Of a stretch of DNA of 64,000 bases, positions 1 through 11,910 are shown in pieces; positions within the stretch are counted from its first letter, which is position 1, and each line of letters begins with the position of its first letter. The notes under the pieces are model-generated. The model was not told where the DNA came from, made no database searches, and saw only the letters and a list, made by a program, of their open reading frames with translations. A program made the translations under genes and the position numbers. Origin of the DNA: Blasia pusilla (Eukaryota; Marchantiophyta; Marchantiopsida; Blasiales); contig CM114274.1 of NCBI GenBank assembly GCA_050084515.1, forward strand, positions 33,976,001-34,040,000. The letters are read 5' to 3'.

Positions 1-199
1 GAACATTTCTTTCCCTTGTTTTTAAAAAAAAAAATTATCTTCTTCAACCAAAGGAAATATCTAGTGTGGATGGGTCATTGAGACCGGAGAGAACGGAAAC
101 GAGTCCAATGTTAGTCCAAGAGGCAAAAAGTAAATTCTAGGAATGATTTCAACATGGCCGTAAGAAAAAGGCATGGTTAGATTGGTTTTTCTAGCTTTC

Positions 200-1400
200 A
201 TTAGAGAAGAGACAATCCTACATTTTGAGGGGTATGGATGGTTTCCATGACTACACCTTGGAATTGCAAAGATTGTCCAAGGGAGTGGCAAAGGCATTTA
301 ACTAGGAAGTGGATGTCGTAGAGGCTGATAGGTTAACTAAATTTTGTGCCCAACAAGGTGTTAACCTGGAGAGAGCGTATGTCGATCTCAAGACATATAA
401 GGATGAGAAGTTGAATGTTGCAGAGTCAACTCTCCTAGAAATATTCAGTATAGAGTTAAGAAGTTCTCAACATATTTTCAAGGGAGGTAGTACTTTTGTG
501 GGGTTGACATTGATAATTCCATGTGCAATAACATTGATTTCTGACAATAATATAGTAGTAGGAGATGATTCGAGAAAAATTGTGGAAACTAGTTTACACG
601 GAATCGTGTACTGTTGTTAAATAAACAACACCCATGGCTTTAGTGAAGATATGTACTATTGCATGAAGGTGTATAAGGAATCATCTCTATCAGGTTCCAA
701 AAAATTGATGATGTGCAAGGAGTTGTTTGCGAGTACATCGCGGTGTTGTTCGCATGGTGGGAAGGTTGATCAAGGATCCACTGCGTGCCATCTATCCATA
801 TTGGAATGGTGGACACCTTGAAAATTGGATGCAAGCATACCATGCCTTGAAGAACGGCCGAGCTAGTCTAGGAGAGTTGGAAAAAAATCAGATGTCTCGC
901 AATAGCATAAAGGTCATCCAGCTTGTGGTTTCCCTTCTTGCTACCATAGAGACTGTCAACAAACGTGCACTTTTTCATACCAAACTCCATGCTAGGAATA
1001 TTTTCATCCATTTTGGATCCAAATCTAACCCATACATCGGCATTGGAGATCGGGGAAATGCCATATGGACTAATGAAATCTTAAGGTCACCTCATAGGTG
1101 GTGGCAGCATGAAAAAAAATCTTGTTGGGCATATAGCACTAGAGTTGACACCAGGGCATGAGAATGTTCCTTTTAGCAAGGCCACTGAAATCTATGTCTT
1201 AGGAATGATTGTGAAGAATTTGATTTATGTGACATACAACCTTGCTGACGGGAATGCCCAAGTGAATGTGAGATTTTTTAATTATTTGGAAAGGATTTGA
1301 AAGTGGGCATTAGCTCCAAATCCCTCTGATTACAAAAGCTTAGAGTATCTTCTTGCATATATCAGAGCAAATGAGAAAGTATTAGGTGTAGATGATGTAG
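200..1400 (+). pseudogene. Broken protein-kinase-like gene
   Basis: Translated pieces in shifting frames resemble a protein kinase catalytic domain. A CMKVY stretch near 0.67 kb resembles the beta-3 lysine strand. HTKLHARNIF near 0.98 kb resembles the HRD catalytic loop, with the catalytic Asp replaced by Lys. GIGDRGNA near 1.04 kb sits where DFG belongs. SKATEIYVLGMIVKNL near 1.17 kb resembles the alpha-F segment (S-x-x-x-D-I-Y-S-L-G). At least three frame changes and several stops interrupt it, and key residues are lost, so it is a pseudogene. An upstream segment (309-620) with no recognised domain may be its N-terminus. The kinase subfamily is not recognised. Confidence 0.5.
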
Positions 1401-1442
1401 ATTTGGGATTAAGGCCAATAATCGTGGTAGTACGATTGTAAA

Positions 1443-1520
1443 TCCATTTGAGATTGGTTTTGATCAAGTTCAACATACGACGAAATATAATGCATTTTGT
1501 ATTTTAAAAAATTATAGAGG
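1443..1520 (+). repeat. Dispersed repeat, copy 1 of 2
   Basis: About 75 bases beginning TTGGTTTTGAT match 12914-12985 with scattered differences; both contain ACGACGAAATATAATG. Copy 1 lies at the end of the kinase-like pseudogene and copy 2 directly abuts an rrn18 fragment in the mitochondrial block. It is probably a nuclear repeat or the 3' part of a TE. Confidence 0.5.
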
Positions 1521-1867
1521 AAATTCTATTTCCCAAGATATTACAAAATATTTTCCCACAAGGGTACAAATGAACTTTTTTATGCTCGCCGACCTTAACA
1601 ATAGCCAAAAAAAAAGACAAACCATAAAAAATAATAAAAAGTGAAATTAACCACAAATTTTTCCAAAAAGTACTCATTTTAATAATTAAGTCTTTATAAG
1701 TGAAAATGAAACAAATTATGAGTATGTAAATTTGGTAGTCCTAAGTGGATCAGTTAAAATTAGCGTAGAAACGGAAAATACACAAAAATCCTCCATATCC
1801 AAGGAAGATTTTGCCAATTTCGTGGGAGCAGATACCGTGTTTAGTGCAAGCTACGGGCTCGGGGTGC

Positions 1868-1910
1868 CCCATGGTCTTTCAAGTACTGTACACACACCAT
1901 GTATTGTGGA
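1868..1910 (+). repeat. Direct repeat, copy 1 (partner 2233-2275)
   Basis: This 43-base segment starting CCCATGGTCTTTCA recurs at 2233-2275 with three mismatches. The two copies flank a group II intron domain V-like hairpin, so they may be parts of rearranged mitochondrial intron or exon DNA. Confidence 0.7.
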
Positions 1911-2002
1911 ATATTTTTTTTTTTGTGGGTGAGTTGTTCATTTTTTGCATATTTCCTCACCCGTGCCCAAAGGGCCTTCCAAAGCCCGAGGATTCACTCA
2001 GA

Positions 2003-2039
2003 GAGCCGGATGCGAGGAAATCTTGCACTTCCGATTTGG
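2003..2039 (+). ncRNA. Group II intron domain V-like hairpin (NUMT)
   Basis: The segment starts GAGCCGGATGCGAGGAAA and returns with TTGCACTTCCGATTT, the size and arrangement of group II intron domain V (catalytic AGC near the 5' end, GAAA-type terminal loop). Pairing of the outer stem is imperfect, as expected for a decayed copy. It lies just upstream of an rrn26 fragment, so the whole 1.85-3.1 kb block is probably mitochondrial in origin. The host intron is not identified. Confidence 0.5.
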
Positions 2040-2232
2040 AGGAAGGCCATTGATACCTGATGAAAGGTTCGTAGTTGAATAATTGGGGTTAGTAGACCAT
2101 CTCTAACCATTAACTTGCTTTAACTACTCATGCTATGGATGTGGGAGCATGTCTTTAGGAAGACAATGATCGAGAAGGGTTTAGGCCCTTGCGCAATTAG
2201 CTGATCGCTCAGCTAGTTCCTTGTCGTAGTGG

Positions 2233-2275
2233 CCCACGGTCTTTCAGGTACTGTACACAAACCATGTATTGTGGA
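2233..2275 (+). repeat. Direct repeat, copy 2 (partner 1868-1910)
   Basis: 40 of 43 positions are identical to 1868-1910. It is followed by GC-richer DNA typical of organellar introns. Confidence 0.7.
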
Positions 2276-2884
2276 CTATTTTGGGCCTCCGAGGAGGCCT
2301 ACTTACCGTGCTCTTGCCGTAATATTCTGCTTGAGACAAGAGGAGCTATGTGACGCGAGCATTGCGTATCAAGTTAGTTATCCTAGCCTTACCTTCTGCT
2401 CTTTCAGCTCCACTTATTGCTATGAAATTTAAATCTTCCAATTGAACATCTCTCCATGGATCGTGTACAAAGACAGTGCTAACATTTCCCAAAAAATTGG
2501 CTGTTGTGATACGCATTGTGATGGTGAGAACAGAAGGGGATCTATTTTCGTCTCAAGGCGTTCTTCCACTCATAATAAGTGTTGCGTTTTTGGCCGGTTT
2601 TAAAAAAGGACCCTTCTTCCTTTAGGTTTTGGGTGGGTCCTTTGCAAAGCAAAGATATGCTTTGCTTTCTTTTCTGGCCTGATACAGGCAAGATTCCCTT
2701 GTGTCCCTTGGACCCAGACCACGCGCATGCTGAAATAAAAGCAAGGAAACATGACTCCGGGACTGCGAACTCCCAAACCGTGGATGGCATGGGAGAATAT
2801 AATGCTCCCATGCCATCCAGGGTAACCAATAAATTTCAATAAATGTTATCCTATCTATGCTTCTTTTGATACAATCTCGCTTCT

Positions 2885-3112
2885 CTGTAAATCCTTATCA
2901 CGTACCACTTTCATTGGCGAACAACCAAACCCTTGGGACCTTCTTCAACCCGAGGATGTGATGAGTTGACATCGAGGTACCAAACGACTCTGTCGATAAG
3001 AGCTCTCGGGAGTCATCAGTCTGTTATCCCCGACATACCTTTGATCCGTTGAGCGAGAGCCCTTCCACACGGGACTCCCAGATCACTATGGCCGACTTTC
3101 GTCTCTGTTCGG
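2885..3112 (-). rRNA. rrn26: Mitochondrial large-subunit rRNA fragment (NUMT)
   Basis: The minus strand reads as the 3' part of domain V of 23S-type rRNA. It contains the conserved GGGATAACAG motif, the GGCACCTCGATGTC-like stretch (here GGTACCTCGATGTC), GGTCCCAAGGGTT and GTGGTACGTGA, in the correct order. The bases fit a plant mitochondrial rrn26 better than plastid 23S. Only about 230 bp remains, so it is a non-functional insertion. A second fragment overlapping the same region lies at 18957-19052. Confidence 0.8.
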
Positions 3113-3129
3113 AACCCATATCAAAGTTA

Positions 3130-4960
3130 TGACGGCGGAATCCATCATAATGTTTTTTTGTGTTCATATTTTTTCAGTCTGCTTGCGCCGAGCTGCCCTC
3201 AAACTTACTTCGATCTCATTGTGCTGAATGCCGCCCCAAGTGAGCCACATTTTTTTGCTTTGTGGGGCATCCTCTACCCACATCTCGTTATGTGTCCTTA
3301 CGGGCGCACCTCCACAGGGAGTGGATAAATCTGGGCTTTCTATGTTAAATTAATAGCACCTAACATTTTCTGATTTTTTTTAGTGTACTTTACCCCGGTG
3401 AACTTGCGGTTTCGATATGCCCAAAGGAAAGGGGCTAATCCGTTCATACAATTTATTTTTTTGGCAATAAAAATGAAAAGAATTGAAATCTAAGCGACTT
3501 TTTTTATATATATATATATTTTGAATGCGGGCTAAAGTCCCATGCAGGTAAGGAAATCAGAAAATTTATATCTAAAACCGGACCTCGTGTTTTTTTTTGC
3601 ATTTTTTCTCACCCGTTTTATCATTTTTTTTGGCGTGAGTCGGATTCGAACTCACAACATTCACATTACACCCGAGGCCTCTTAGTACCGAATGCTTAGA
3701 AATCTGGGGCTTGTTATTTGGACTAAATTGAACAAAATTGATTCTATATGCAAGAAATCATGGTGGAAATCTGTCTCGAATCTTTGAAAGGTGAGTATGT
3801 GCGTCCAAAAGAAACTCTCCTAGAAATGTGAACATCCATGGAATCTTCCACCAAAAGTCCATACTACAATGTCAGAATCGAGAAAAATTAATTCGATTGG
3901 CAAGAAATCCTTGTGGAAATCACATGAAACCACGTAGGTGTTCCTTTTAGGAAGAATATTTGTTTCCTCCAAACGAAACTGAAAGCGCAAGTCTAGGGGT
4001 TCCCCTTTTTCTTTGTCGTGCCTAGTGTGGCCTTGGTATTCACAACTCTTTGCCTCTCCCCTATTTATACTTGAGATGGGTTCCTCTACATTTTTTTATC
4101 GGGGTCCGTTTTCTACTTCTTTTGGACCGACAAAGAAGAGCATTGTAAACTTTGCACTTTCGGTTCCGTTTGTTTGTATTTGTTCCCTCCAAACTGTCTT
4201 TATCCGAACAAATAAGAGTGTCGTAAACGTTGCACTCTCCCATCCAAATGGACCACTCGCACTCACGCACTAAGTCGCTAATATGCAAACCCTTGCAACG
4301 TAAGAAGACTGGCCTGTCATGTCATGGCCTGTCATGGCATGGCATGACATGGCATGCTCGCGTGGCCATGACAAAACCTGCGTTCTCATTGAGCCGTAGC
4401 CTCGTACCCGTGTTCAACATGCACACTACTATGTACAGGTAGTCCTAGGCAGTCCTACCCTAAAGATTAAAGAGAATAAACAAATGCCGCAGGTGCTCTC
4501 TTCGTAGAGTGTGAAAGAGGGACAGCTCAATAATTTGACAACAAAGATTCTCTTCCATCCCTCTCCGGGACACCATTCGGAATCCGGATAACGGGGTTCC
4601 CCCAGCGGAGGACGATTTGTGGAGAGAATACAGTGACTTAACCCTCATCCTCCACTGGGTTAACCGCGACCTGCTAACCGGGGCACTCCGCACGTGGGGG
4701 GATCCATGCAGAGGGTCTCCGCTCATGCTGAGGTGTTGCACGAGAGTGGACGACCCTAAACGTGAGACCCGTTTCGCGGGAATAAAGGTCTTGACTGGGG
4801 TCCTCATGGTCTACGAAGGTGCGGCCAATGGCACGAGACTAAACATTACTAAACAAACTAGGCAGGCCCATTCACGTGATTTTGAGTTACTGGACAAAGA
4901 TTTCTTTTTGAATTTATATTATTACCAGAGAAATCTTCTTGTGGCATCCATATTTCTCTT
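3130..4960. other. Non-coding stretch, origin unclear
   Basis: No gene is supported. It contains a short (TA)n run near 3506-3522, a CATGGCATG-type simple repeat at 4318-4362, and a GC-richer segment at about 4460-4860 whose base composition resembles the mitochondrial-like blocks but which is not identified. Confidence 0.4.
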
Positions 4961-4974
4961 TTGAAAAGTATTAT

Positions 4975-5029
4975 ATTTTTGACAAGTGTTAGATTTAACG
5001 AGTAGTTAAATCTAACACTTGTCAAAAAT
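4975..5029. repeat. Perfect 25-bp inverted repeat
   Basis: Arms 4975-4999 and 5005-5029 are perfect reverse complements separated by the 5-base spacer GAGTA. It sits at the 5' edge of the reverse-transcriptase coding remnant. A similar perfect inverted repeat lies near the other end of that remnant (6513-6551). Confidence 0.9.
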
Positions 5030-6890
5030 AAACTTATTCGCTTTTTTTTTAATGTATATGATACATCATTATTATTCTAATCATGCTACTTCCGGAGAAT
5101 ATAATATTCTACAATCGACTTGTGGCATACGTCAAGGTGATTCCATGAGTGGCCCACTCTATGCCATTGCCCATTTTTGTGTCCTTCGAGCATCAGTGCA
5201 AGCATTTCCATTTTGTCTTTTCCCTTCTATTGTTGATGACACTCACATTATAGGTCCTCTTTCTGAAGTGGTTCCTGCTTACACTCATTTCGTGGAGCAA
5301 CTCTCTTTCTTAAACCTTTAAGTCCAACCTAGTAAATGTGGAGTATGGACTCCTTCATGCCTTCCCTCAACATTCACCCCACCTACTCCTGATTTTCCCA
5401 TCTACATTGAAGGGGTTAGGGTTCTTGGGGTTTCAATTGGCTTCATCGAATGTGTCTCAAAGTTCTTGGATGAGGCCCTTTTGAAAGACCTGGAATGACT
5501 TCATTTGTTACCTCATCATCCCCAAGTGGCTTATGGGATTCTCTCCCAATATTTTCTACGACGTCCTTCCTACCTTCTTTGCACTTGTCCTCCCACTTCA
5601 AGGTCCTTACATCGGTTGGCCTCTTTTGATGCTTCCATCTCAGCAACTTTTGGTCAACTTCTTGGCCCGAACACCTTTGAGGGAGAGGATGGTGTCTTGG
5701 CTTCACGACAAGCTATTTTTCCTATTTCTTTTGGAGGGATGGGACTTTCCTCCACAGTCATATCGGCTCCTGTAACCTTTTTGGGAAGTTGGATGTTGGT
5801 AGCACCGATTATGGCTTCAAGGTTTCTCCAAGGAGATACACCTATCTTGATGGATCATATCGCCCATGTAGAGGAGGGGGACTTGTTATTTCAACAACAA
5901 CTAAGATCTGCACGAGCTCTTCTTCCTCTTGCTACACAACCAATTGTATCCCCTTTCAGTCAATTGATTACGGAAGGGCTTGATCGACTTCAAGAGCATA
6001 TCTCTGAGAATCTACATCAAATCAACTTTTCCAGCATTCTCTCTGAGGCATCCTCAGACGCGCATCAAGCTCGTCTGCGTTCATGTGTGAGTATCAGAGC
6101 GGGGGCGTGGCTCTCTACAAATCCTCTTATTCTTCCATTTCATCTTCCTCGAAGTATAATCTTGATAGCTTTGCTGTTATGCCTTGGACTTCCCCATCCT
6201 TCTATGTTAGGTCTGCCGAATTATGTATGCGGGGATCCCATTGATGCCAAGGGTATCCATATTCTCCGATGTGCACATGGTCAAGAACGAACGGCCACAC
6301 ATTATGTCATTAGAGAGGCGATAGCAACGGTGGCTCGTACTGCAGGATACACCGTTGGGCAAGAGCAACTCCATGTCCTACCTTCAACCACACAAGCAAC
6401 CTCTCGTCGGAGAGTGGATCTCTTATGTCTTAAGGTGGATTGCGGACACTAGATGATGTTGTGGTTGCTAATCCAATACGTTCTGACTTGGTGTGTCAAG
6501 CCACACATACCAAAGAATCAAGTATGTACCTTTGGTACATACTTGATTCTTGCGGCGGCCAAAGCTGCAGCAAGAATCAAGGAGTTAAGTTATGCTCTGA
6601 GACATGCGAATGATGGATTTATTCCTTTTATAGTCGAAGAATTCGATCATTTACATGTGTCTTTTGATACTTTCCTGAAAACATGTGCTCACCACTCCCT
6701 CGAGAATCATCACCTTGCCCCTTCCCATAGTCCTTCTCTCTGTGTAGTTACGTCTTATTTTCGGAAATGCATCTCAGTGTCCTTACAACATGCACAAGCC
6801 TTGGCATTGATATGTTGTACGGAGGTGGTGGGGGTCGCTCGCCTCTTTGTCCATTCATGTCTGACCAACCACTTGTGTTCTTGTTAGATT
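5019..6890 (+). pseudogene. Non-LTR-type reverse transcriptase element, broken
   Basis: The first part (5019-5321) carries reverse-transcriptase palm features: CGIRQGDSMSGPLYAIAHF corresponds to the GxxQGDPLSP block, and FPSIVDDTHIIGP to the (F/Y)xDD catalytic block, here VDDT. The next long frame (5505-6452) and 6453-6887 give the C-terminal region. It has a Cys/His cluster (CGDPIDAKGIHILRCAHGQE... H) followed by an RRRVDLLCL stretch and AAAKAAARIKELSYALRHAN, resembling long RT proteins of LINE-like elements in early land plants and algae. Frame breaks fall near 5320-5500 and 6450. The endonuclease type is not certain; a restriction-like C-terminal nuclease is possible from the Cys/His plus R-x-D pattern. 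No 5' end or poly(A) tail could be fixed. Confidence 0.65.
6513..6551. repeat. Perfect 18-bp inverted repeat inside RT element
   Basis: Arms 6513-6530 and 6534-6551 are perfect reverse complements with a TTT spacer. The repeat interrupts the C-terminal coding remnant of the reverse-transcriptase element, where the surrounding peptide stays recognisable on both sides. It therefore looks like a later local inverted duplication. Confidence 0.9.
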
Positions 6891-6899
6891 TGTTTCAAG

Positions 6900-7685
6900 C
6901 TATCAATCGTGTAGCTCGTTGAGTCGGTGTTTGCGTTGGCTAGTTCGCATTTCTTTTCGCATTCTTTTATGCATTTTTTGACTCCTTTTTTGAGATGTTA
7001 TTATCTTTCTTTGTCCACTTTTGAGGTTGATTTTAAAATAAAGTGGATATATAATAATAGTTAAGAGGTGCTAGTAAATGTTTTCCTTCCTTCACACATC
7101 ATATTAATATTTAAATCTTTTGATTTTATGTATTTTTTAATAATTTGGGGTGGAGTTTGATATACAATTGAGTGATAAGTGTATCTTGAAATTTTCAAGA
7201 TAATTTAAATTGATCATTATTACTTTGTGCATTGTACAAACAACGACTAATTTAGTTGATAGTTAGAATTTTCTTTAGTCTAGGAGGATTTAGTGACAGC
7301 GAGTTGCTTTAGAATATTCAGGATTTCTACATATCACGATATCTTTATTTTCTTATTAGGTCTTATTTGGGATTTTATTTTTCTATTAGCATTATCTATT
7401 TTTCAATACATATAATATTTTCCTTATTTTCCTTTCATATTTTAGCTTGTTTCTTTCTACTAAAATTTTTCTAAGTATATTTTACGGATCCATTCCTAGC
7501 AATGATAATTTTAAATTTTTAATAGGAGTGCGCAAGGAAATGAGAAAAATTTAACAAGAGGGTTTATTCCTTAATTTTTTTCTAAAAGCTTGAGTATTGC
7601 AAGAAATTTTTTCAATACGGAAATGTAAGAGAGGAAATCATAAAATTTTCACCAAGAGAGTGCTCAAGGTTATATATGCACAAAT
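6900..7685. other. AT-rich spacer
   Basis: Strongly AT-rich sequence with no supported gene. It probably includes the 3' tail of the preceding retroelement and unrecognised TE debris. Confidence 0.4.
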
Positions 7686-7972
7686 GCATTGTTTGCAGAC
7701 ATGTCCATGCCCATAAATTTATGTCTGTCTTATGGAAGGACTTGTTTATGTGAGCCCCACCTCCCGCCTTTCTTGCCTCCCCTCCCCAATACGCCTATGT
7801 GTTTTGTGCTTACTCGTTGGTTTATCCTCTCACCTTCACTCCCTTCCCCTCCCCTTGCTGACATGCTTGCCCTAGCTCCAACTTGAGCAATAAATATGGG
7901 TCCCACCTCTCGTAATCCATGTTTGCGAACATGTCCAAACTTGTCTGTCTATGTCCATTTGTTTTCAACAAT
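7686..7972 (-). mobile_element. MITE-like element, copy 1
   Basis: About 285 bp matching, in reverse orientation, the insertion at 29646-29966. Shared blocks include CTTATGGAAGGACTTGTT, AGCCCCACCT-like, TATGGGTCCCACCTCT and ATGTCCAAACTTGTC. Ends carry short diverged terminal inverted repeats. There is no coding capacity, so it is a non-autonomous DNA element. A third relative is at 24716-25228. Confidence 0.65.
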
Positions 7973-7979
7973 AAGAGAA

Positions 7980-8555
7980 CTTCATTATAATTAAATTTTA
8001 GAATTTATAATTTTTATAAACTCAAGGAAAGAGAGAAAAACGATAAGTCTTTAATAAGGAAGTAAATGATACATAACTTTTACAAACAAAATTAAATTTT
8101 CGAAATGAAAGAAGAGGAGCAATAGGGAATAAATTTTCAACATGGAATGGGTGATAAAAGGCATAAAAGTACTCCCATATAGGTTGCAAGGGCATAAAAG
8201 TACTAATCATTTAGGTTAGCATTTCACATATTTACAAAAAAGAAGAAGTTATTATGGTCTATACAATTGTATCATGAATTTAAGCTATTATCTCTCATAT
8301 TACAAAAATATTACAAAAATTATTGCAACATATATTCTAGATTGACTTTATTGGATTTAAAGGTAATTAAAAAATATTTTTTAAAACAAGAATATTGAAG
8401 GGAAGCTTTAAATAAATTTTTTCTAACAATTTCTTTTTAATTCATCTTTGTAGAATAAATTTTCAATGAGGAGAGGGAATTTTCATAAATTTTTTTTCTT
8501 AAAAGGTTAAATTTCAATACAATAGGAGAAGAGATACAGGTAATAAGGTAAAAGT

Positions 8556-8590
<35 letters not shown>

Positions 8591-10185
8591 TGTTTTATTT
8601 TTTTGAATAAATGGGAGGTTTGAAGTGTTTTCATGGTTGAAATTGATCGGCTTCTTTTATTTTTTCAAGGTTGAAGTTGAGTATGATTTGACTGCACTAC
8701 TTTGAATTGTATCGTAGGTAAAATTTTAATGATAGAAAAGGATAAAGAAAATTTAAAAAGAGTGAAAACTTTTAGACAAAATGAAGAGAAAAAACTCTTA
8801 GGATGGAGTTATGGAAACAAATTGTGGATGCCATAGATGATAAAATAATAAAAAATAAATTTAGTGAAGAAAAAGAACATAGAGAAATTTTCTTAACTTT
8901 CTTAAATTTCTTAAGTGGCCCCCTGGGGAACCTTTTTCCTTATAGTTTCCCCCTTGGATACCTTCTTACTTGTTGGGATCTTTCATGCAATCATCAGTTA
9001 TGTTATAGGCTAAGCTCTAATAATATCATGTGATCATAGTGGATATTATGGTAGGTTTTTATGGGGTGGGAAACTTAGTTGTTTAGTCGATTCCAGATGA
9101 TGGTGTCCTTTTCATTTTAGAATGGTGTTTGCAATGTTACAACGAGATTAAAGGATACATGTGGTAAAGTTGGCTAATTAGGATATGGAAAGGGAATCTT
9201 CTTTCAAATTCCCTTTGAAGTGGACAACCCAAGAATAGCGCAAGTTCTTACCAATGAGTCATGGCGTTATACATATTTGACATGTGTATTTGTTGGAAAT
9301 AGGTACACTTTGTCAATGTAGCAAAATAGTGCAACTTCAGAGAGATAATAGAGGAAGCACCAATCATGTTTGGGATGTGTACCAATTTCATGACAAACGG
9401 AATTTCTTTTTGCAATGAGCAGAAATGGACATATGACCCATAATCTACCCAAGTACAATATATGGCAATGTGGTGATAGAGTTATGGAGATATCAGTTGT
9501 AGACTTCAAAACTTTCAGTATATATGAATACGTTTCTAAAGTTTGGACATAGTCAGATAGTGTGTGTTTTTGTTTTGTGAAACATAGAGTCAAAAAATTT
9601 GGAACGTGATGTTTATAGAGTAAGAAGGCATGTCATTCCGCTGTTCATGTTCCTTCCACTTTTTTTAAATGACGGAGATACTTCAAGTGAATATGGGAGA
9701 CAAAAATTAGAATGGTGTCTATTAAAGATATAACCAACTATTTTAAAGAAAAAAATGTTTTTGTGAGCATATTGGAAAATAACACAACCTTCATGTGGTT
9801 CTTACTCATGCTCTCAAAGAAGTGGAAGATGTGGGAAGAAGTTTCTCTACACTATGATTCTCAATGAAATTGGTGGTATATCCCCTTCCTTCTCCCAAGA
9901 CCTCTCCACGGTAACCTATGCTCATAAGTCACCTCCTTGGCTCTTGACCTTCTGTAGCGGGTCAAAAGCCACTTCCCAAATTAGAAATTCAATTATGCAC
10001 CAAATGGAAACTTACCTGAAATAGTAAGTTTCTATATATGGCTCCAAATGAGTCGAAACGTAGGGAAAACCTCCTCTCACATGTTAACTGTGGCCTCAGC
10101 AAGTCATCCTTGACCTCTTGAGGTTGTCCTCTAATATCTTTAGAGCGCTCTACTAGATCTGGTTGATCTATCTTAACAAACGTGA
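7980..10185. other. AT-rich DNA without recognisable genes
   Basis: Short open frames only, none with recognisable domains. It includes a (GA)n microsatellite at 8558-8588. Some segments may be ancient TE DNA. Confidence 0.4.
8558..8588. repeat. (GA)n microsatellite
   Basis: About 15 uninterrupted GA dinucleotides. Confidence 0.95.
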
Positions 10186-10191
10186 TAGATG

Positions 10192-11210
10192 GTTCGGGTC
10201 CAAAAAGTACTTATCAACTTTTTAGGTTTTGGTCACAACTCCATTTTTGGTGAAACTTTTCCAGAGTGCTAGATGCACCTTGGGGACCATTTGTGCCAAA
10301 TTTCAGCTCAGGATGGGAAAGTTGGCCAACATGAAAAATGCACATATCTTCTTTTTATTGGAGGTTTAATGGTTTGGGTCCAAAATGAAATTATTAATTT
10401 TTGACCTGGTATTCCTAACTCCATTTTTGGTGAAACTTTGCAAGAGTGGTAGATGCACCTTTATGACCATGTGTGACAAATTTTAGCTCAAGATGGAAAA
10501 TTTGGACAAGATGAAAAATGAAAAGACCTTCTTTTTATTGAAGGTTTAATTACCAATTTTTGAGGTTTTGTGCACAACTCTATTTTGGATGAAACTTTGC
10601 AAGAATAGTAGATGGATCTTGATGACAATTTGCGCCCAATTTCAGCTCAAGATGGGAAAGTTGGAATGGATGAAACATAAATATACCTTCTTTTCATTGA
10701 AGGTTTAATAGTTCGCGTCCAAAAAGGACTTTGTAATTTTTCACCTTATGGTCCTAACTCCAATTTTTTATGAAACTTTGCAAGAGTGGTAGATGCACCT
10801 TGATGACCATGTGCGCCAAATTTCAACTCAAGATGGGAAAGTTGGACAAGATGAAGAATGAAAATACCTTCTTTTCATTGAAGGTTTTATGATTCTAGTT
10901 CAAAAAGTACTAACCAATTTTTGAGGTTTTGGTCACAACTCCATTTTGGATGAAATTTTATAAGAGTGCTACATCCACTTTGGGGACCATGTGTGCCAAA
11001 TTGCAGCTCAAGTTGGGAAAGTTGGACAATATGAAATATGAAAAAACCTTATTTTCGTTGAAGGTTTAGTGGTTCGGGTCCAAAAAGGACATTTTTTAGT
11101 TTGTGGTCACAAGTTCATTTGGGTTGAGGCTTTGCAAGAGTGAAAGATGCACCTTGGGGACCATCTGTACCACCCTATTTCAGGTCAAGATGACATACTT
11201 TCCCAAAATC
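10192..11210 (+). repeat. Six-copy tandem repeat, about 175-bp unit
   Basis: Diverged copies start near 10192, 10373, 10544 (shortened), 10712, 10891 and 11069. Each carries, in order, GGTTCGGGTCCAAAAAG-like, GGTCACAACTCCATTTT-like, GATGCACCTTGGGGACCAT-like, TTTCAGCTCAAGATGGGAAA-like and ACCTTCTTTTCATTGAAGG-like blocks. The period is close to a nucleosome repeat, as in plant satellites. Divergence between copies is high (roughly 10-25% by eye), so the array is old. Confidence 0.85.
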
Positions 11211-11219
11211 TCACATTTG

Positions 11220-11690
11220 AATTAATACAGTTATTTTAAAAAACTATTAGATTGTTCTTTTCTAATTAAAAAATAATTTCTATTCTATAAAATTTTATAA
11301 GAGTTATTATATTTCACTGTTCTAAGTAATTACACACCTCGTGTCAAATTTAAATGATATCCTAGTCGCGTAAGTAAATTCATCCTTCCATAAAATTCAA
11401 ACAAAATCTATTCTTTCTCCATTAAAATTCAATTTCCCTTTCCATTACGTATGAATCAAGGCACAAATTATTTCTTTATCCAACTTTTCAAATTATTTAT
11501 AATTTAGTAATATTTATATTCATCTATTATAATATTAAATAAAATATTAATGGATAAGTAATTTTTGTTTTCTATTCCACTCAAATCCCTTTCCATTTCT
11601 ATCCCATGTAATATGGCTCAAACAACACAATTCAAACATTATTTTCCTACAGAATTCAATTCAAACATATATTTTCCTTTATGATTTTTT
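11220..11690. other. AT-rich spacer before mitochondrial block
   Basis: Very AT-rich; no genes seen. Confidence 0.5.
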
Positions 11691-11821
11691 TAAAAAAAAA
11701 TCGTCAAGAAAATATTAATGAGATTGGTTTTTCTGCAAGGGAGAGGTGCATAGCACTCGACAAGAAAGAGAGCGTTCGGCTGCTATCCTTTCGGGGAAAT
11801 CCCAAGGGGTATTGTAGCATG

Positions 11822-11877
11822 CTGCAAAAGCGAAGGCAGCTTTCTGGTTCTTTAACTGACGCTAAAGTGCGAAAGCA

Positions 11878-11910
<33 letters not shown>

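Noticed and set aside
3637-3665. tRNA T arm (TTCGAAT loop) on the minus strand
   Set aside because: The 5-bp T stem does not pair properly and no other tRNA arms are present.
4460-4860. Assigning this GC-richer segment to a mitochondrial gene or group II intron
   Set aside because: No diagnostic motif was found; only composition suggests organellar origin.
10192-11210. CRISPR array
   Set aside because: The repeats are long, diverged and directly adjacent, without constant repeats and unique spacers, and the context is eukaryotic.
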